Part shown: in pieces, positions 8,789 to 16,094 of the stretch
How positions within the stretch are numbered: position 1 is the first letter of the stretch
Layout of the letters: every line of letters starts with the position of its first letter
Assembly (NCBI GenBank): GCA_948760655.1
Contig: CAQBKK010000018.1
Span: 1-20,095, forward strand
Source: an uncultured Bacilli bacterium
GTDB taxonomy: Bacteria > Bacillota_I > Bacilli_A > RF39 > UBA660
Direction of reading: 5' to 3'
Length of the DNA: 20,095 nt
The notes under the pieces: model-generated
Seen by the model: only the letters and a program-made list of their open reading frames with translations
The model's database searches: none
What the model was told of the DNA's origin: nothing
Program-made: the position numbers and the translations under genes

Positions 8789-8888
8789 AACGGGCTTGTA
8801 AAACGTAGCTTATTAGTGTTGCAAATACGCTTCCTACCATTAAAAGTAGCATTACCCATACAAGTATTTTTCTAGTTCTTTTTTTCAT
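8787..8888 (-). CDS. 33-residue single-pass membrane miniprotein
   Basis: The product begins MKKRTRKILVWVMLLLMVGS and ends ATLISYVLQAR: a basic N-terminus followed by one membrane helix and a short C-terminus. AGAGGTGA lies six bases before the ATG, and a hairpin terminator follows the stop, so it looks like a complete one-gene unit. The plan (positive head, 'VMLLLMVGS' helix core, about 30-40 residues) resembles the DUF4044 and Prli42 families of Bacillota membrane miniproteins; I cannot tell which without a search. It is not a pilin, because there is no Gly/Ala-x4-Glu processing site. It sits just upstream of gspE but has its own terminator, so it is probably not co-transcribed with it. Confidence 0.7.
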   Translation of the reverse strand: MKKRTRKILVWVMLLLMVGSVFATLISYVLQAR

Positions 8889-8965
8889 TTTGTTCACCTC
8901 TTAATATGTTTTAAATTTATCATATTTTTTTTTATTAGTAAATAGACTTTAGTATGGGTGATTAA

Positions 8966-9535
8966 ATGAAAACAATTTGGACAAGCTTACAAAAACATAA
9001 ATCCTTGTTAGTATTTTTTAGTATTCTTTTTCTTTTTGGGATTATTACGGGGATTGTTTTTTATTTTAAACAAGATATTTCTTTAAGAAGAGAACTTGAA
9101 GAATGTTTAAAAGACTTATTTTCAACGAATGTATTTTCCATGAGAAATATATTCTATCATTTATTTATCTTCTTATGTGTTTGTGTTTTACTTTTTTGCT
9201 TTTTGGGGATTCCTTTGTTTGTTTTTGCTCTTTTTTTTGAAGGATTATCTATTGGTTTTGTTATTCCTATTTTCATTTTACTTTTTAAGGTTCGGGCTAT
9301 GGGATATTTTTTAGTCTATTTTATTTTAGTGAAATTTTTTTATCTTTGTCTTTTGTTTTTCTTTTTTATTAAGATGATTTCTTTTACTAAGACTTATCTT
9401 GTTTGTCTAAAAAATAAAAATTATTTGTTTTTGGATAATTTGAAATATATTGTTATTTTTGGGGTTATGTTTTTGGCTAATGACTTGTTTGTATTTTTTG
9501 TAGGAAATAAAATTCTTATCTTTCTTTTGAGTTAA
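8966..9535 (+). CDS. SpoIIM-like integral membrane protein
   Basis: A 189-residue protein with about five membrane helices. The pattern follows stage II sporulation protein M. Helix one (SLLVFFSILFLFGIITGIVF, residues 14-33) resembles 'LFLMGVIFGAI', and a charged linker (RRELEECLKDLF) follows. The signature core GIPLFVFALFFEGLSIGFVI resembles 'GLPIVLILLFLKGIVVGFTV'. Helices ending in the basic KMISFTKTYLVCLKNKN follow. In spore formers SpoIIM acts with SpoIID and SpoIIP in engulfment, but SpoIIM-like proteins also occur in non-sporulating bacteria, and nothing else in this window indicates sporulation. The start is supported by GGGTGAT, four bases upstream. The function here is unknown. The neighbours are unrelated (divergent miniprotein upstream, mnmA downstream with its own promoter). 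Confidence 0.65.
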   Translation: MKTIWTSLQKHKSLLVFFSILFLFGIITGIVFYFKQDISLRRELEECLKDLFSTNVFSMRNIFYHLFIFLCVCVLLFCFLGIPLFVFALFFEGLSIGFVIPIFILLFKVRAMGYFLVYFILVKFFYLCLLFFFFIKMISFTKTYLVCLKNKNYLFLDNLKYIVIFGVMFLANDLFVFFVGNKILIFLLS

Positions 9536-9568
9536 ATTCTCTTTTTTCTTTTTTTTAAGGATAAAAGT

Positions 9569-9577
9569 TGCTATAAT
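9569..9577 (+). promoter_or_regulatory. Extended -10 promoter of mnmA
   Basis: TGCTATAAT is a full extended -10 (TGn-TATAAT), with only T-rich sequence where a -35 would be. Transcription would start near 9584, giving a leader of about 16 bases that carries AGGTGAT. That supports the ATG at 9600 over the in-frame TTG at 9582. Confidence 0.7.
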
Positions 9578-9599
9578 AGATTTGAATTTAGGTGATAGT

Positions 9600-10703
9600 A
9601 TGGCAAAGGTAGTCGTAGGGATGAGTGGTGGAGTTGATTCTGCTGTGAGTGCTTATTTACTTTTAAAAGAAGGATATGAAGTAGAGGGTTTATTTATGCG
9701 AAATTGGGATAGTATGATTAATAACGATATAGAAGGAAATCCTCATCTTGGAAATTCTATTTGTCCTCAGGAACAAGATTATAATGATGCATTAGAAACT
9801 TGTAGGATATTAGGTATTCCTTTGCATCGAATTGATTTTATTAAAGAATATTGGGAGTATGTGTTTACTTATTTTTTGGAAGAATTGAAAAAAGGGCGTA
9901 CTCCTAATCCAGATTTATTGTGTAATAAGTATATTAAGTTTGATTTATTTAAAAAAGAAGCTTTACGTTTAGGAGCAGATTATATAGCTACTGGACATTA
10001 TGCGAATACTAAGGATAGAAAATTATATCGAGGGAAAGATAGAAATAAAGATCAAAGTTATTTTTTGGCTATGGTTAATAAAGAACAGTTGGAGAATGTA
10101 TTGTTTCCATTGGGAAATTTAGAGAAAAGTGAAGTACGAGATTATGCTTTGAAAGCGGGTTTAAATGTAGCCAGAAAGAAAGATTCTACAGGAATTTGCT
10201 TTATTGGAGAGCGAAATTTTCAAGCGTTTATTCAAAATTATTTAACTCCTAATCAAGGGCCTATTTTAAATGTTCAGACTTTAGAGAGAATAGGAACTCA
10301 TAATGGACTTATGAATTATACAATAGGGCAGAGAAGAAATGTAGGCATTAGTGGGGATGAGGTACGTCACTATGTATGTGGCAAAGATGTAGAAAAAAAT
10401 ATTTTGTATGTTGCTTTTGGAGATAGTGATTATTTGTATAGTGATGCTTGTTTGCTTGAAAATGTTAATTTTATTAGCGATGAAAGGCCAGAAAAATGTA
10501 CAGCTAAGGTTCGTTATCGCGGAGACGATTACCCAGTTTCTTTAGATTATTTGGAAGATAATTTTATACGTGTACGTTATCCAGAAGGAATAAAATCTGT
10601 AACCCCTGGGCAAGCGTGTGTTCTTTATTTAGGAGAAGAATGTTTGGGCTGCGGAATCATTAGTGAAATCTATAAGAATGGTAAAAAGTTATTTTACTTA
10701 TAA
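9600..10703 (+). CDS. mnmA: tRNA-specific 2-thiouridylase MnmA
   Basis: A 367-residue enzyme that thiolates U34 in the wobble position of tRNA-Lys, -Glu and -Gln, using ATP and a persulfide sulfur. The PP-loop ATP-binding motif is GMSGGVDSAVSAYLL (residues 7-21). The two catalytic cysteines are present: Cys108 in NPDLLCNKYIKF and Cys200 in DSTGICFIGER. Other family marks are GLFMRNWDS, ATGHYA, KDQSYFLA and NYTIGQRRNVGI, and the C-terminal beta-barrel region includes VRYRGD and PGQACVLY. The length is typical. The start at 9600 has AGGTGAT three bases upstream and an extended -10 promoter about 20 bases away. A weak A+T-rich hairpin (10685-10707) overlaps the stop, but no T-run follows it. Confidence 0.97.
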   Translation: MAKVVVGMSGGVDSAVSAYLLLKEGYEVEGLFMRNWDSMINNDIEGNPHLGNSICPQEQDYNDALETCRILGIPLHRIDFIKEYWEYVFTYFLEELKKGRTPNPDLLCNKYIKFDLFKKEALRLGADYIATGHYANTKDRKLYRGKDRNKDQSYFLAMVNKEQLENVLFPLGNLEKSEVRDYALKAGLNVARKKDSTGICFIGERNFQAFIQNYLTPNQGPILNVQTLERIGTHNGLMNYTIGQRRNVGISGDEVRHYVCGKDVEKNILYVAFGDSDYLYSDACLLENVNFISDERPEKCTAKVRYRGDDYPVSLDYLEDNFIRVRYPEGIKSVTPGQACVLYLGEECLGCGIISEIYKNGKKLFYL

Positions 10704-10717
10704 CTTTACGTTAATTT

Positions 10718-10736
10718 ACACTTGACAAATAAGTGT
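10718..10736. promoter_or_regulatory. Inverted repeat overlapping the regulator's -35 box
   Basis: ACACTT (10718-10723) and AAGTGT (10731-10736) form an inverted repeat around GACAAAT, flanked by matching TT/AA bases. It covers the TTGACA box of the promoter for the downstream XRE-type gene, a typical operator position. Autoregulation is inference. Confidence 0.5.
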
Positions 10737-10749
10737 TAAATGGTATAAT
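10722..10749 (+). promoter_or_regulatory. Strong promoter of the XRE-type regulator gene
   Basis: Consensus TTGACA (10722-10727) and TATAAT (10744-10749) are 16 bases apart, and TGG directly before the -10 gives an extended element. It is the best promoter in the window. The gene start is 26 bases downstream, with AAGGAGGG between. Confidence 0.88.
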
Positions 10750-10775
10750 TTAAATGTAAAATCAAGGAGGGTAAC

Positions 10776-11549
10776 ATGCATAGATTAAATGAACTACTAC
10801 AAGAGTTAGGAATTTCAAAGGTTAGGCTTGCTAAATATTTAGGAGTATCTAGACAAATGGTTTATAATTATTTAGAACTAGATGATATAAATAAGTGGCC
10901 AAAAGAAAAGAAAATTCTTTTGTTTAAATTACTGGATATTGAAGATGGTGATGATGGAACTATTAATTCGATTAAGGTTACTACAGATTATTTAATGGCT
11001 GTAGAATCACGCTTGAATCAAGGTGTTAAATCTTCAAGTGATATGGATAATTATTTTGATTTGAAGGGTCTTAATAAGGATGAACAGACGTTGCTTGCTG
11101 ATTTAACTTATTTATTAAAGGAAAAATTATTAGATGATGATAAATCGGAAAATTTTTATGCAATTCAATATTTATATCATTTAATGCAATCTATAGATAA
11201 TGTACCAGAAATTAAATACATTTTTGGATATATGTCAAAAACTACAGGATTTACTAATCCAGAAGATTATAAGTTTGATGAAGACAAGCAATTTATTTTT
11301 GAAGGAATTTTGTATTCTGCTTTGACTTTATATAATAATGGTGGAGCGAGTAGAAGTAAACTTGCAGAGAGTCATAAACGTTTTGTTAAAGAAATTGAAC
11401 AAAAAAATGAAGAAAAATTAAGTCGAACACAACAACTTAATACAATTAAGGTACAGGCGTTAAAAGAACTTGGATATACTGAAATCAATGAAGCAAATGC
11501 ACAAGAAGTAATTGAAAAAATTGCTGAGATAGAATCTAGAAAGGTTTAA
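10776..11549 (+). CDS. XRE-type helix-turn-helix protein with a large helical C-terminal domain
   Basis: A 257-residue protein. Residues ~1-50 form a helix-turn-helix of the Cro/C1 type: LNELLQELGISKVRLAKYLG then VSRQMVYNYLELDDINKWP. After an acidic linker (DIEDGDDGT) come about 190 residues that look mostly alpha-helical and charged (DLKGLNKDEQTLLADLTYLL, SHKRFVKEIEQKNEEKLSR, EVIEKIAEIESRK). I do not recognise this C-terminal domain. A DNA-binding regulator is the likely role. GGAGG lies five bases upstream of the ATG, and a consensus promoter overlapped by an inverted repeat suggests that the gene is well expressed and self-controlled. It stands alone after mnmA and ends at a hairpin, so it gives no clue to its target genes. 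Confidence 0.8.
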   Translation: MHRLNELLQELGISKVRLAKYLGVSRQMVYNYLELDDINKWPKEKKILLFKLLDIEDGDDGTINSIKVTTDYLMAVESRLNQGVKSSSDMDNYFDLKGLNKDEQTLLADLTYLLKEKLLDDDKSENFYAIQYLYHLMQSIDNVPEIKYIFGYMSKTTGFTNPEDYKFDEDKQFIFEGILYSALTLYNNGGASRSKLAESHKRFVKEIEQKNEEKLSRTQQLNTIKVQALKELGYTEINEANAQEVIEKIAEIESRKV

Positions 11550-11574
11550 AATTTTTCCTTTCTTTTCTTTTTTT
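11538..11574 (+). terminator. Terminator of the XRE-type regulator gene
   Basis: AGAAAGG (11538-11544) pairs with CCTTTCT (11557-11563) around a 12-base A+T loop, followed by a T-rich tail to 11574. The stop codon lies in the loop, so the hairpin starts inside the gene's last codons. Confidence 0.55.
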
Positions 11575-12290
11575 GTGGAAATGCTTCCCTTCTTTATATG
11601 CATAGAATAGAGTAGTCTCATATCTTTTTGAAGTTTTTTTATTCTTTTAATTCTGCTATTTCTGTCTGTTTTTTATAGTATTTTTTAGAATATTGAAAAT
11701 TATAAATTTGTATTACGCTCAAGTTGTCTATTTTTTGTTTGATTTTTGATTTGAAAAAGTAAATTTCATTTAGATTTATAACTCCCCTCTTTTCTTTTAA
11801 AAATGGGATAGGGATGGGAAGTAAGAAGCTACTATAAATTATATATCTAAATTAATGCGATAATTTATATTTTATTTATATCATTTATAACGAGAGAGAT
11901 TTTATTTGTAAGGAAGATTTAAATTAAAAAGAATTGTGTGTAATAAATAGTTTGAATGACAAAAAGAGTTTTAAAAATGATAAAAAAATAAAAGATATAA
12001 TCTGTAAAATTACTTTAAAATAAGCTTTATAAAAATCAAAATTAATATTTCAGATAATGTATATTATGTTAACTTCAATATTTTGATACATACGTTATAT
12101 ACTTGGTTATTGTGTTGTAATATCTCTTAAATACTCTCTCAAATACATTATGAAATGATAATTTATTAATGGTAAAGATATTTTATAAATGACTATGAGG
12201 TTTGTAGTTATATTGAACTTGAAATAGTCTTAACAAGTATGTGCGTTGTATATATTCTATATTACTAATATAATATGATTTATAAAAATA
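11575..12290. other. Gene-poor A+T-rich gap of about 715 bases
   Basis: No start-to-stop frame with a ribosome-binding site is visible on either strand, and I see no tRNA, rRNA or repeat array. The only coding-like signal is a start-less minus-strand frame at 11639-11851, listed separately. A small G-rich patch (11803-11819, three GGG runs) stands out against the A+T-rich surroundings but has no clear partner. This may be eroded accessory DNA beside the helicase gene. Confidence 0.5.
11639..11851 (-). pseudogene. Possible remnant of a protein gene (start-less 70-codon frame)
   Basis: On the minus strand, 70 codons stay open between an upstream TAA and a TAA at 11639. No ATG or GTG is available, and the only TTG is late in the frame. 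The translation reads like protein: SSFLLPIPIPFLKEKRGVIN then NEIYFFKSKIKQKIDNL and a Lys/Tyr/Glu-rich helical end, KKQTEIAELKE. The 'PIPxPxLKEK' turn followed by a long charged helix is reminiscent of the end of a type I restriction specificity subunit (HsdS), but this resemblance is weak. It could be a chance open frame in A+T-rich DNA. Confidence 0.2.
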
Positions 12291-12311
12291 AAAAGGGTTG
12301 CTACGTCCCTT
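12285..12311 (-). terminator. Terminator of the helicase gene
   Basis: On the minus strand, AAGGG (12311-12307) pairs with CCCTT (12297-12293) around a nine-base loop that contains the TAG stop, then a T-rich run (TTTTATTTTT) follows. The stem is short but G+C-rich for this genome. Confidence 0.5.
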
Positions 12312-14658
12312 CTTTAATATATAATTCTTCTACAAATGTAGAACGTTTTGTTTCATCAATTGGTATAAGTAAATATACATCTTTTTTTGTTCTAGTAAGT
12401 GCTACATAAAATATTCTTCTATCTTCAGCATACGGGTATTTTTCATTATAACCTTGGGGCTTAAATAAATTATTTAACCACATTTCTTCTTTAATTGTAC
12501 AAGGAAAATCTTCATTTGTTACATTTAATAAAATGACTTGATCTGCTCCTAGTCCTTTTGCACTATGAATAGACATCGCGTCGATAATCATATCTTGATG
12601 GTCTGTAAATACTACTCTCGTATCTACTCCTTCTATAAAATAATCTTTTTCGAACATTTTGGAAATATGTTTGTTTTTTCGCGCAATAATTAATACGTGA
12701 TCATGTGGATTTTCATTATAAATTTTGTTTAAAATATTTCTTACAATATCATATTCATTTTTATCATAATGATAAAATTTTAAAGGATTTTTTCTTCTTA
12801 CCGACGAAAGTAAATTTTTTTTGATTTGAAGTGGATTTTTCATAATAAAATTTCCTGCCCTATCAATTAAATCTTGACTATTCCGATAAGTATTATTTAT
12901 AAATAATTGTTTAGCTCCCGGGAATAAGCGATTGTATTTTAAGAATAAATCTATTCTAGAACCCGCAAAGGAAAAAATCGTTTGCCAGTCATCTCCTACT
13001 GAGGTTACTTTTGCATTTGATAACATAGATATATTTTTTGTAAATTCGTATCGATCAATAGAAATATCTTGGTATTCATCAATGATTAAATATTCATAGT
13101 CTAAAAGATTATTAGAGTCTGGAATCTCTGTAATATATTTATTAGCATAGTAAATCATATCGGAAAAATCGATTTTGTTTTTAGGGATAAGTTCATTGGT
13201 ATAATATTTATACGCTTTTATGAAAAGGTTTGCTTCTAGTGCCATTTCTTCTTTTACTTGACTATCAAATGGAGATTCTTCTATATATTTTTTTATTATT
13301 TCTATATAATTGTCTCTTTTTAAATGACTTTTGATGTCTGCAATTAAGTTTAAAATGAAATCAACAAAGCTGTAAAATTCAGCAATTGTGTTATTATTTA
13401 GTATTTGGTTATATATTTCATAATTCGTTAATTTATGGAATGGCACATTGTGTTCGATTAGTTTATTTTTTAAATCTTTTAAATAATGAATAGATTTTCC
13501 CCACTCTTCTCTTTTATAGTCTAATTCAATATAGTTATTGTTATTTAGCTTATGAAATTCACGTTTCTTCCTACGTATATCTTCATATTTTTTTATATTT
13601 TTTTCACTAATGGAACCATTTTCATAAAGAGTAGATAGTCCAAAATATTCAATATATAGTGGTATTCCATTGACTTCGATGGTGAAATCTGGTAAATAAG
13701 CTCTTTCTTCTGCGATTTTTTCAGGATATGGTTCTTCATATTTATAGGGAATACCGTGTATAAATAAAAAGTTTGCAATGTTTGCTTCCGCTTTTGAGCG
13801 CATGATTTCATTTTTAATACTACGAGGTTTTTCTCCTTTTAGAGCCGCGTTTATACGATAAGCAATGATATTTTCTAAATTTTCGGCGTTTTGTTGTTGT
13901 TTTCTGTTTTTATAATCATTAAAATAAGCGTCAAAGCTTGAAAACTTTTGATAGTTTTCTATAAATCCTTTAGAAAACATTTTATTGCCTTGATAATTAT
14001 ATTTTTCGAATGTTTCAACATATTTTGTTAGTAAGTCTTTCTCTTTCCAAACTATATCTTTTAAAAAATTAGTAATAATTTCTTTTTGAACATTTTCAGA
14101 AACAGGTTCTAAAGGATTTTTGAATATTTTTCGGATAATTTTCATTCCTAGAGAGTGAAATGTCATAATATCTACAGGAAGGTTAAATTCATATTTTATA
14201 CGATCTTCTAGTTCTTCAATAGCTTTGTTTGTATAGGATACAACAGCTATTTTAGAAGGATGGATTCCTTTTTTTTCAATAAGATATTTTACTTTTGCTG
14301 CCATTGTTGTAGTTTTTCCACTACCCGCTCCTGCTATGATTAAAGAATAATCTTCTTCATTAATTATAGCTTTTCTTTGCTCTTCATCTAAAATTATACT
14401 AGAATCGATGTTTTTAAATATGTTATCAAAGTATTCTTTTTCTAATAAGAGTTTTTTATTAATAAAAAAGTCGTTATGAGTTTCAATTTTTAAATATCCA
14501 TTATTGGCAATTTCTTGAATAATAGGATTTTTGGGATTTTCTTTAAAAAGATGTGCAATTTTTTCTAAAAATGAATTGTATTCTTTCCATGTAATATATT
14601 CATCTTTGTTTAGCATTTCGTTAAATTTTTTGGCTATGTTTTCAATTTCTATAATCAT
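12301..14658 (-). CDS. UvrD/Rep-type DNA helicase with an internal nuclease-like domain
   Basis: A 785-residue superfamily 1A helicase. Walker A is AGAGSGKTT (residues 109-117), motif Ia is VVSYTNKAIEEL, motif Ic is MTFHSLG, Walker B is IIDEYQD (525-531), motif III is VGDDWQTIFSFAGS (554-567), motif IV is NNTYRNS, motif V is SIHSAKGLGADQVILL and motif VI is IFYVALTRTK. All are present. Between motifs Ic and II, residues ~285-400 carry a PD-(D/E)XK-like pattern: Glu291 in SKAEANIANFL, Asp324 in YLPDFTI and Glu337 in LYIEYFG. This suggests a nuclease fused into the helicase, as in some helicase-IV-like proteins; the usual ExK lysine is absent. AGAGG lies eight bases before the start, with a good promoter behind it. 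It may act in DNA repair or in defence against foreign DNA; the sequence does not decide. Confidence 0.9.
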   Translation of the reverse strand: MIIEIENIAKKFNEMLNKDEYITWKEYNSFLEKIAHLFKENPKNPIIQEIANNGYLKIETHNDFFINKKLLLEKEYFDNIFKNIDSSIILDEEQRKAIINEEDYSLIIAGAGSGKTTTMAAKVKYLIEKKGIHPSKIAVVSYTNKAIEELEDRIKYEFNLPVDIMTFHSLGMKIIRKIFKNPLEPVSENVQKEIITNFLKDIVWKEKDLLTKYVETFEKYNYQGNKMFSKGFIENYQKFSSFDAYFNDYKNRKQQQNAENLENIIAYRINAALKGEKPRSIKNEIMRSKAEANIANFLFIHGIPYKYEEPYPEKIAEERAYLPDFTIEVNGIPLYIEYFGLSTLYENGSISEKNIKKYEDIRRKKREFHKLNNNNYIELDYKREEWGKSIHYLKDLKNKLIEHNVPFHKLTNYEIYNQILNNNTIAEFYSFVDFILNLIADIKSHLKRDNYIEIIKKYIEESPFDSQVKEEMALEANLFIKAYKYYTNELIPKNKIDFSDMIYYANKYITEIPDSNNLLDYEYLIIDEYQDISIDRYEFTKNISMLSNAKVTSVGDDWQTIFSFAGSRIDLFLKYNRLFPGAKQLFINNTYRNSQDLIDRAGNFIMKNPLQIKKNLLSSVRRKNPLKFYHYDKNEYDIVRNILNKIYNENPHDHVLIIARKNKHISKMFEKDYFIEGVDTRVVFTDHQDMIIDAMSIHSAKGLGADQVILLNVTNEDFPCTIKEEMWLNNLFKPQGYNEKYPYAEDRRIFYVALTRTKKDVYLLIPIDETKRSTFVEELYIKEGT

Positions 14659-14682
14659 AACTTATACCTCTACTCTATAAAA

Positions 14683-14711
14683 AGTATAACATGATTGGTA
14701 ATTATTGTAAA
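14683..14711 (-). promoter_or_regulatory. Promoter of the helicase gene
   Basis: On the minus strand, TTTACA (14706-14711) and TATACT (14683-14688) are 17 bases apart, with a TGT extension before the -10. The -35 box lies in the last codons and stop of the upstream hydrolase gene, so the helicase can be expressed on its own. Confidence 0.75.
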
Positions 14712-15331
14712 TTTTCAAAGAATGTATCGAATAATCGTTTAGAATATAAATCATTTGGTAAACTTTCTGGATGCCATTGTATACCTAGAAAGAATTTCTT
14801 GTTTTGGGCTTCTATCCCTTCTATTGTTAAGTCTGGTGCTATAGCAGTAATACTTAAATCTGTTGTTGTAATGTGTTCGTTATGTCTACTGTTTACAGGG
14901 ATTTTATTTGATTTTAGTATTTCTTTTAGTTTACTTTCCGTTTTTATTTTTACTTCATGAACATAATCATTTTTACTTTGATGGTCATGGTTTTTTAGAA
15001 TTTCAATATCTCCATTGAATGCAAGAGCCATTTCTTGCATACCTAGACAAATTCCTAGTGTAGGCATATCTATTTCATATAAGTATTTTATTATTTCTAA
15101 ATCAATTTCCTGTTCTTTTGCACCTCCTGGTAGAATAATTCCGTTGCAAATGTTTATTACTGCTTTTACTCTCTTTAATTCAGCAAATTCATTGTTATTA
15201 AAATCAATGGGTATGGCAAGAATTTCTACATTGTATTTTCTTAAATAGGAAAGTAAATCGCTTCTAAAAGCATATAGTTCATTTCCACTTTTACTTTGAT
15301 AATCTCTTAAAATAATCCCAATTTTTTTCAT
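14702..15331 (-). CDS. Class I glutamine amidotransferase-like hydrolase (peptidase C26, PuuD-like)
   Basis: A 209-residue member of the gamma-glutamyl hydrolase/PuuD family. The nucleophile elbow is GICLGMQ with Cys95, and the other catalytic residues are His187 and Glu189 in GIQWHPES. The oxyanion region is GIILPGG (64-70) and an HNEHI motif (150-154) follows the family's 'RHHQ'-type position. These enzymes hydrolyse gamma-glutamyl amide bonds; PuuD acts on gamma-glutamyl-GABA, but the substrate here is unknown. The protein is shorter than PuuD (~250 residues), with a reduced insertion after the N-terminal GIILRDY. GGGAGG is four bases before the ATG, and the ZIP transporter gene ends only ten bases upstream, so the two are probably co-transcribed. 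Confidence 0.85.
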   Translation of the reverse strand: MKKIGIILRDYQSKSGNELYAFRSDLLSYLRKYNVEILAIPIDFNNNEFAELKRVKAVINICNGIILPGGAKEQEIDLEIIKYLYEIDMPTLGICLGMQEMALAFNGDIEILKNHDHQSKNDYVHEVKIKTESKLKEILKSNKIPVNSRHNEHITTTDLSITAIAPDLTIEGIEAQNKKFFLGIQWHPESLPNDLYSKRLFDTFFENLQ

Positions 15332-15341
15332 ATTTCCTCCC

Positions 15342-16094
15342 TTAAAAACAAAAATGATTTATAAGTACTAAAATAGTTCCTATAGTTATACCCACATAAA
15401 ATAATTTTTTTTCTTTGTATTTAATGACTTCAGGATACATCTCATCAATAGATAAAGTAATCATTATTCCTGCCACTAATAAAAGTATAATACTTAGAAA
15501 ACTTTCTGTTACAAAATCTTTAAAAATTAGGAAAGCAAGTATTGCTCCAAGTGGTTCAGCTAGACCCGATAAAAATGCTTTTTTAATGGCTTTTTTCTTG
15601 TTGTGTGTGGAATAATAAATAGGAACTGCTATTGATATTCCTTCAGGGATATTGTGAAGCATGATAGCAATACCAAGTTTGATACCTAAATCCATATTTT
15701 GGTAGGCACTTAAAAATGTCGCAATTCCTTCAGGAAAGTTATGAAGCATTAAAGCAAGCATATTTAAGATACCAAGTTTATATAAATTTGTTGTATTATT
15801 TTTTTGTTTATTTATTAAAACTATAAAAAGTTTGATTAAAAGTATTCCTATTAAAAATGTTGTTAGTGTAGTTATTAATCCTTTTTCTAAACTTTCACTT
15901 GTAAGCGTTAGAAAAGATTCTGGAATTAAATCTGTGATGCTTATCCCTATCATGATAGCTATCGAAAAACTTAGGCAAAAGGCGATAAATTTATTTACAT
16001 TTTTTTCTTTTATTTTTAAAAATATTACTAAAGCTCCAAGAGTTGTAGATAATCCAGCAATTGTCGATATAAGTAAAGGCATTAAAATTTGCAT
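15342..16094 (-). CDS. ZIP-family divalent metal transporter (ZupT-like)
   Basis: A 250-residue membrane protein with about eight helices that imports zinc or related divalent metals. The ZIP signatures are clear: HNFPEGIA in TM4 (His118, Pro121, Glu122) and HNIPEGISIAVP in TM5 (His147, Pro150, Glu151), which form the bimetal site, and GLAEPLGA in the next helix (Glu180). An N-terminal TTLGALVIF and ITDLIPES are also typical of ZupT. I chose the ATG at 16094, which has AGGTGA four bases before; the in-frame GTG at 16103 is inside that site. A perfect inverted repeat covers the ribosome-binding site and start codon (see 16091-16119). It is probably the first gene of a two-gene unit with the PuuD-like hydrolase. 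Confidence 0.92.
   Translation of the reverse strand: MQILMPLLISTIAGLSTTLGALVIFLKIKEKNVNKFIAFCLSFSIAIMIGISITDLIPESFLTLTSESLEKGLITTLTTFLIGILLIKLFIVLINKQKNNTTNLYKLGILNMLALMLHNFPEGIATFLSAYQNMDLGIKLGIAIMLHNIPEGISIAVPIYYSTHNKKKAIKKAFLSGLAEPLGAILAFLIFKDFVTESFLSIILLLVAGIMITLSIDEMYPEVIKYKEKKLFYVGITIGTILVLINHFCF

Noticed and set aside
8701..8859. N-terminal extension of gspE to 8859
   Set aside because: The gspE promoter (8732-8760) and a separate gene with terminator lie inside the extension, and the family core begins after 8700.
8787..8888. The miniprotein as a pilin for the nearby pilus genes
   Set aside because: It lacks a prepilin cleavage site with Glu at position 5 and is too short.
10681..10707. 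Hairpin at the mnmA stop as a terminator
   Set aside because: AAAGTTAT/ATAACTTT pairs well, but no T-run follows and the stem is A+T-rich; the next gene has its own strong promoter.
11803..11819. G-rich patch with three GGG runs, possible G-quadruplex
   Set aside because: Only three G-runs are present close together; a fourth is missing, so no quadruplex can be argued.
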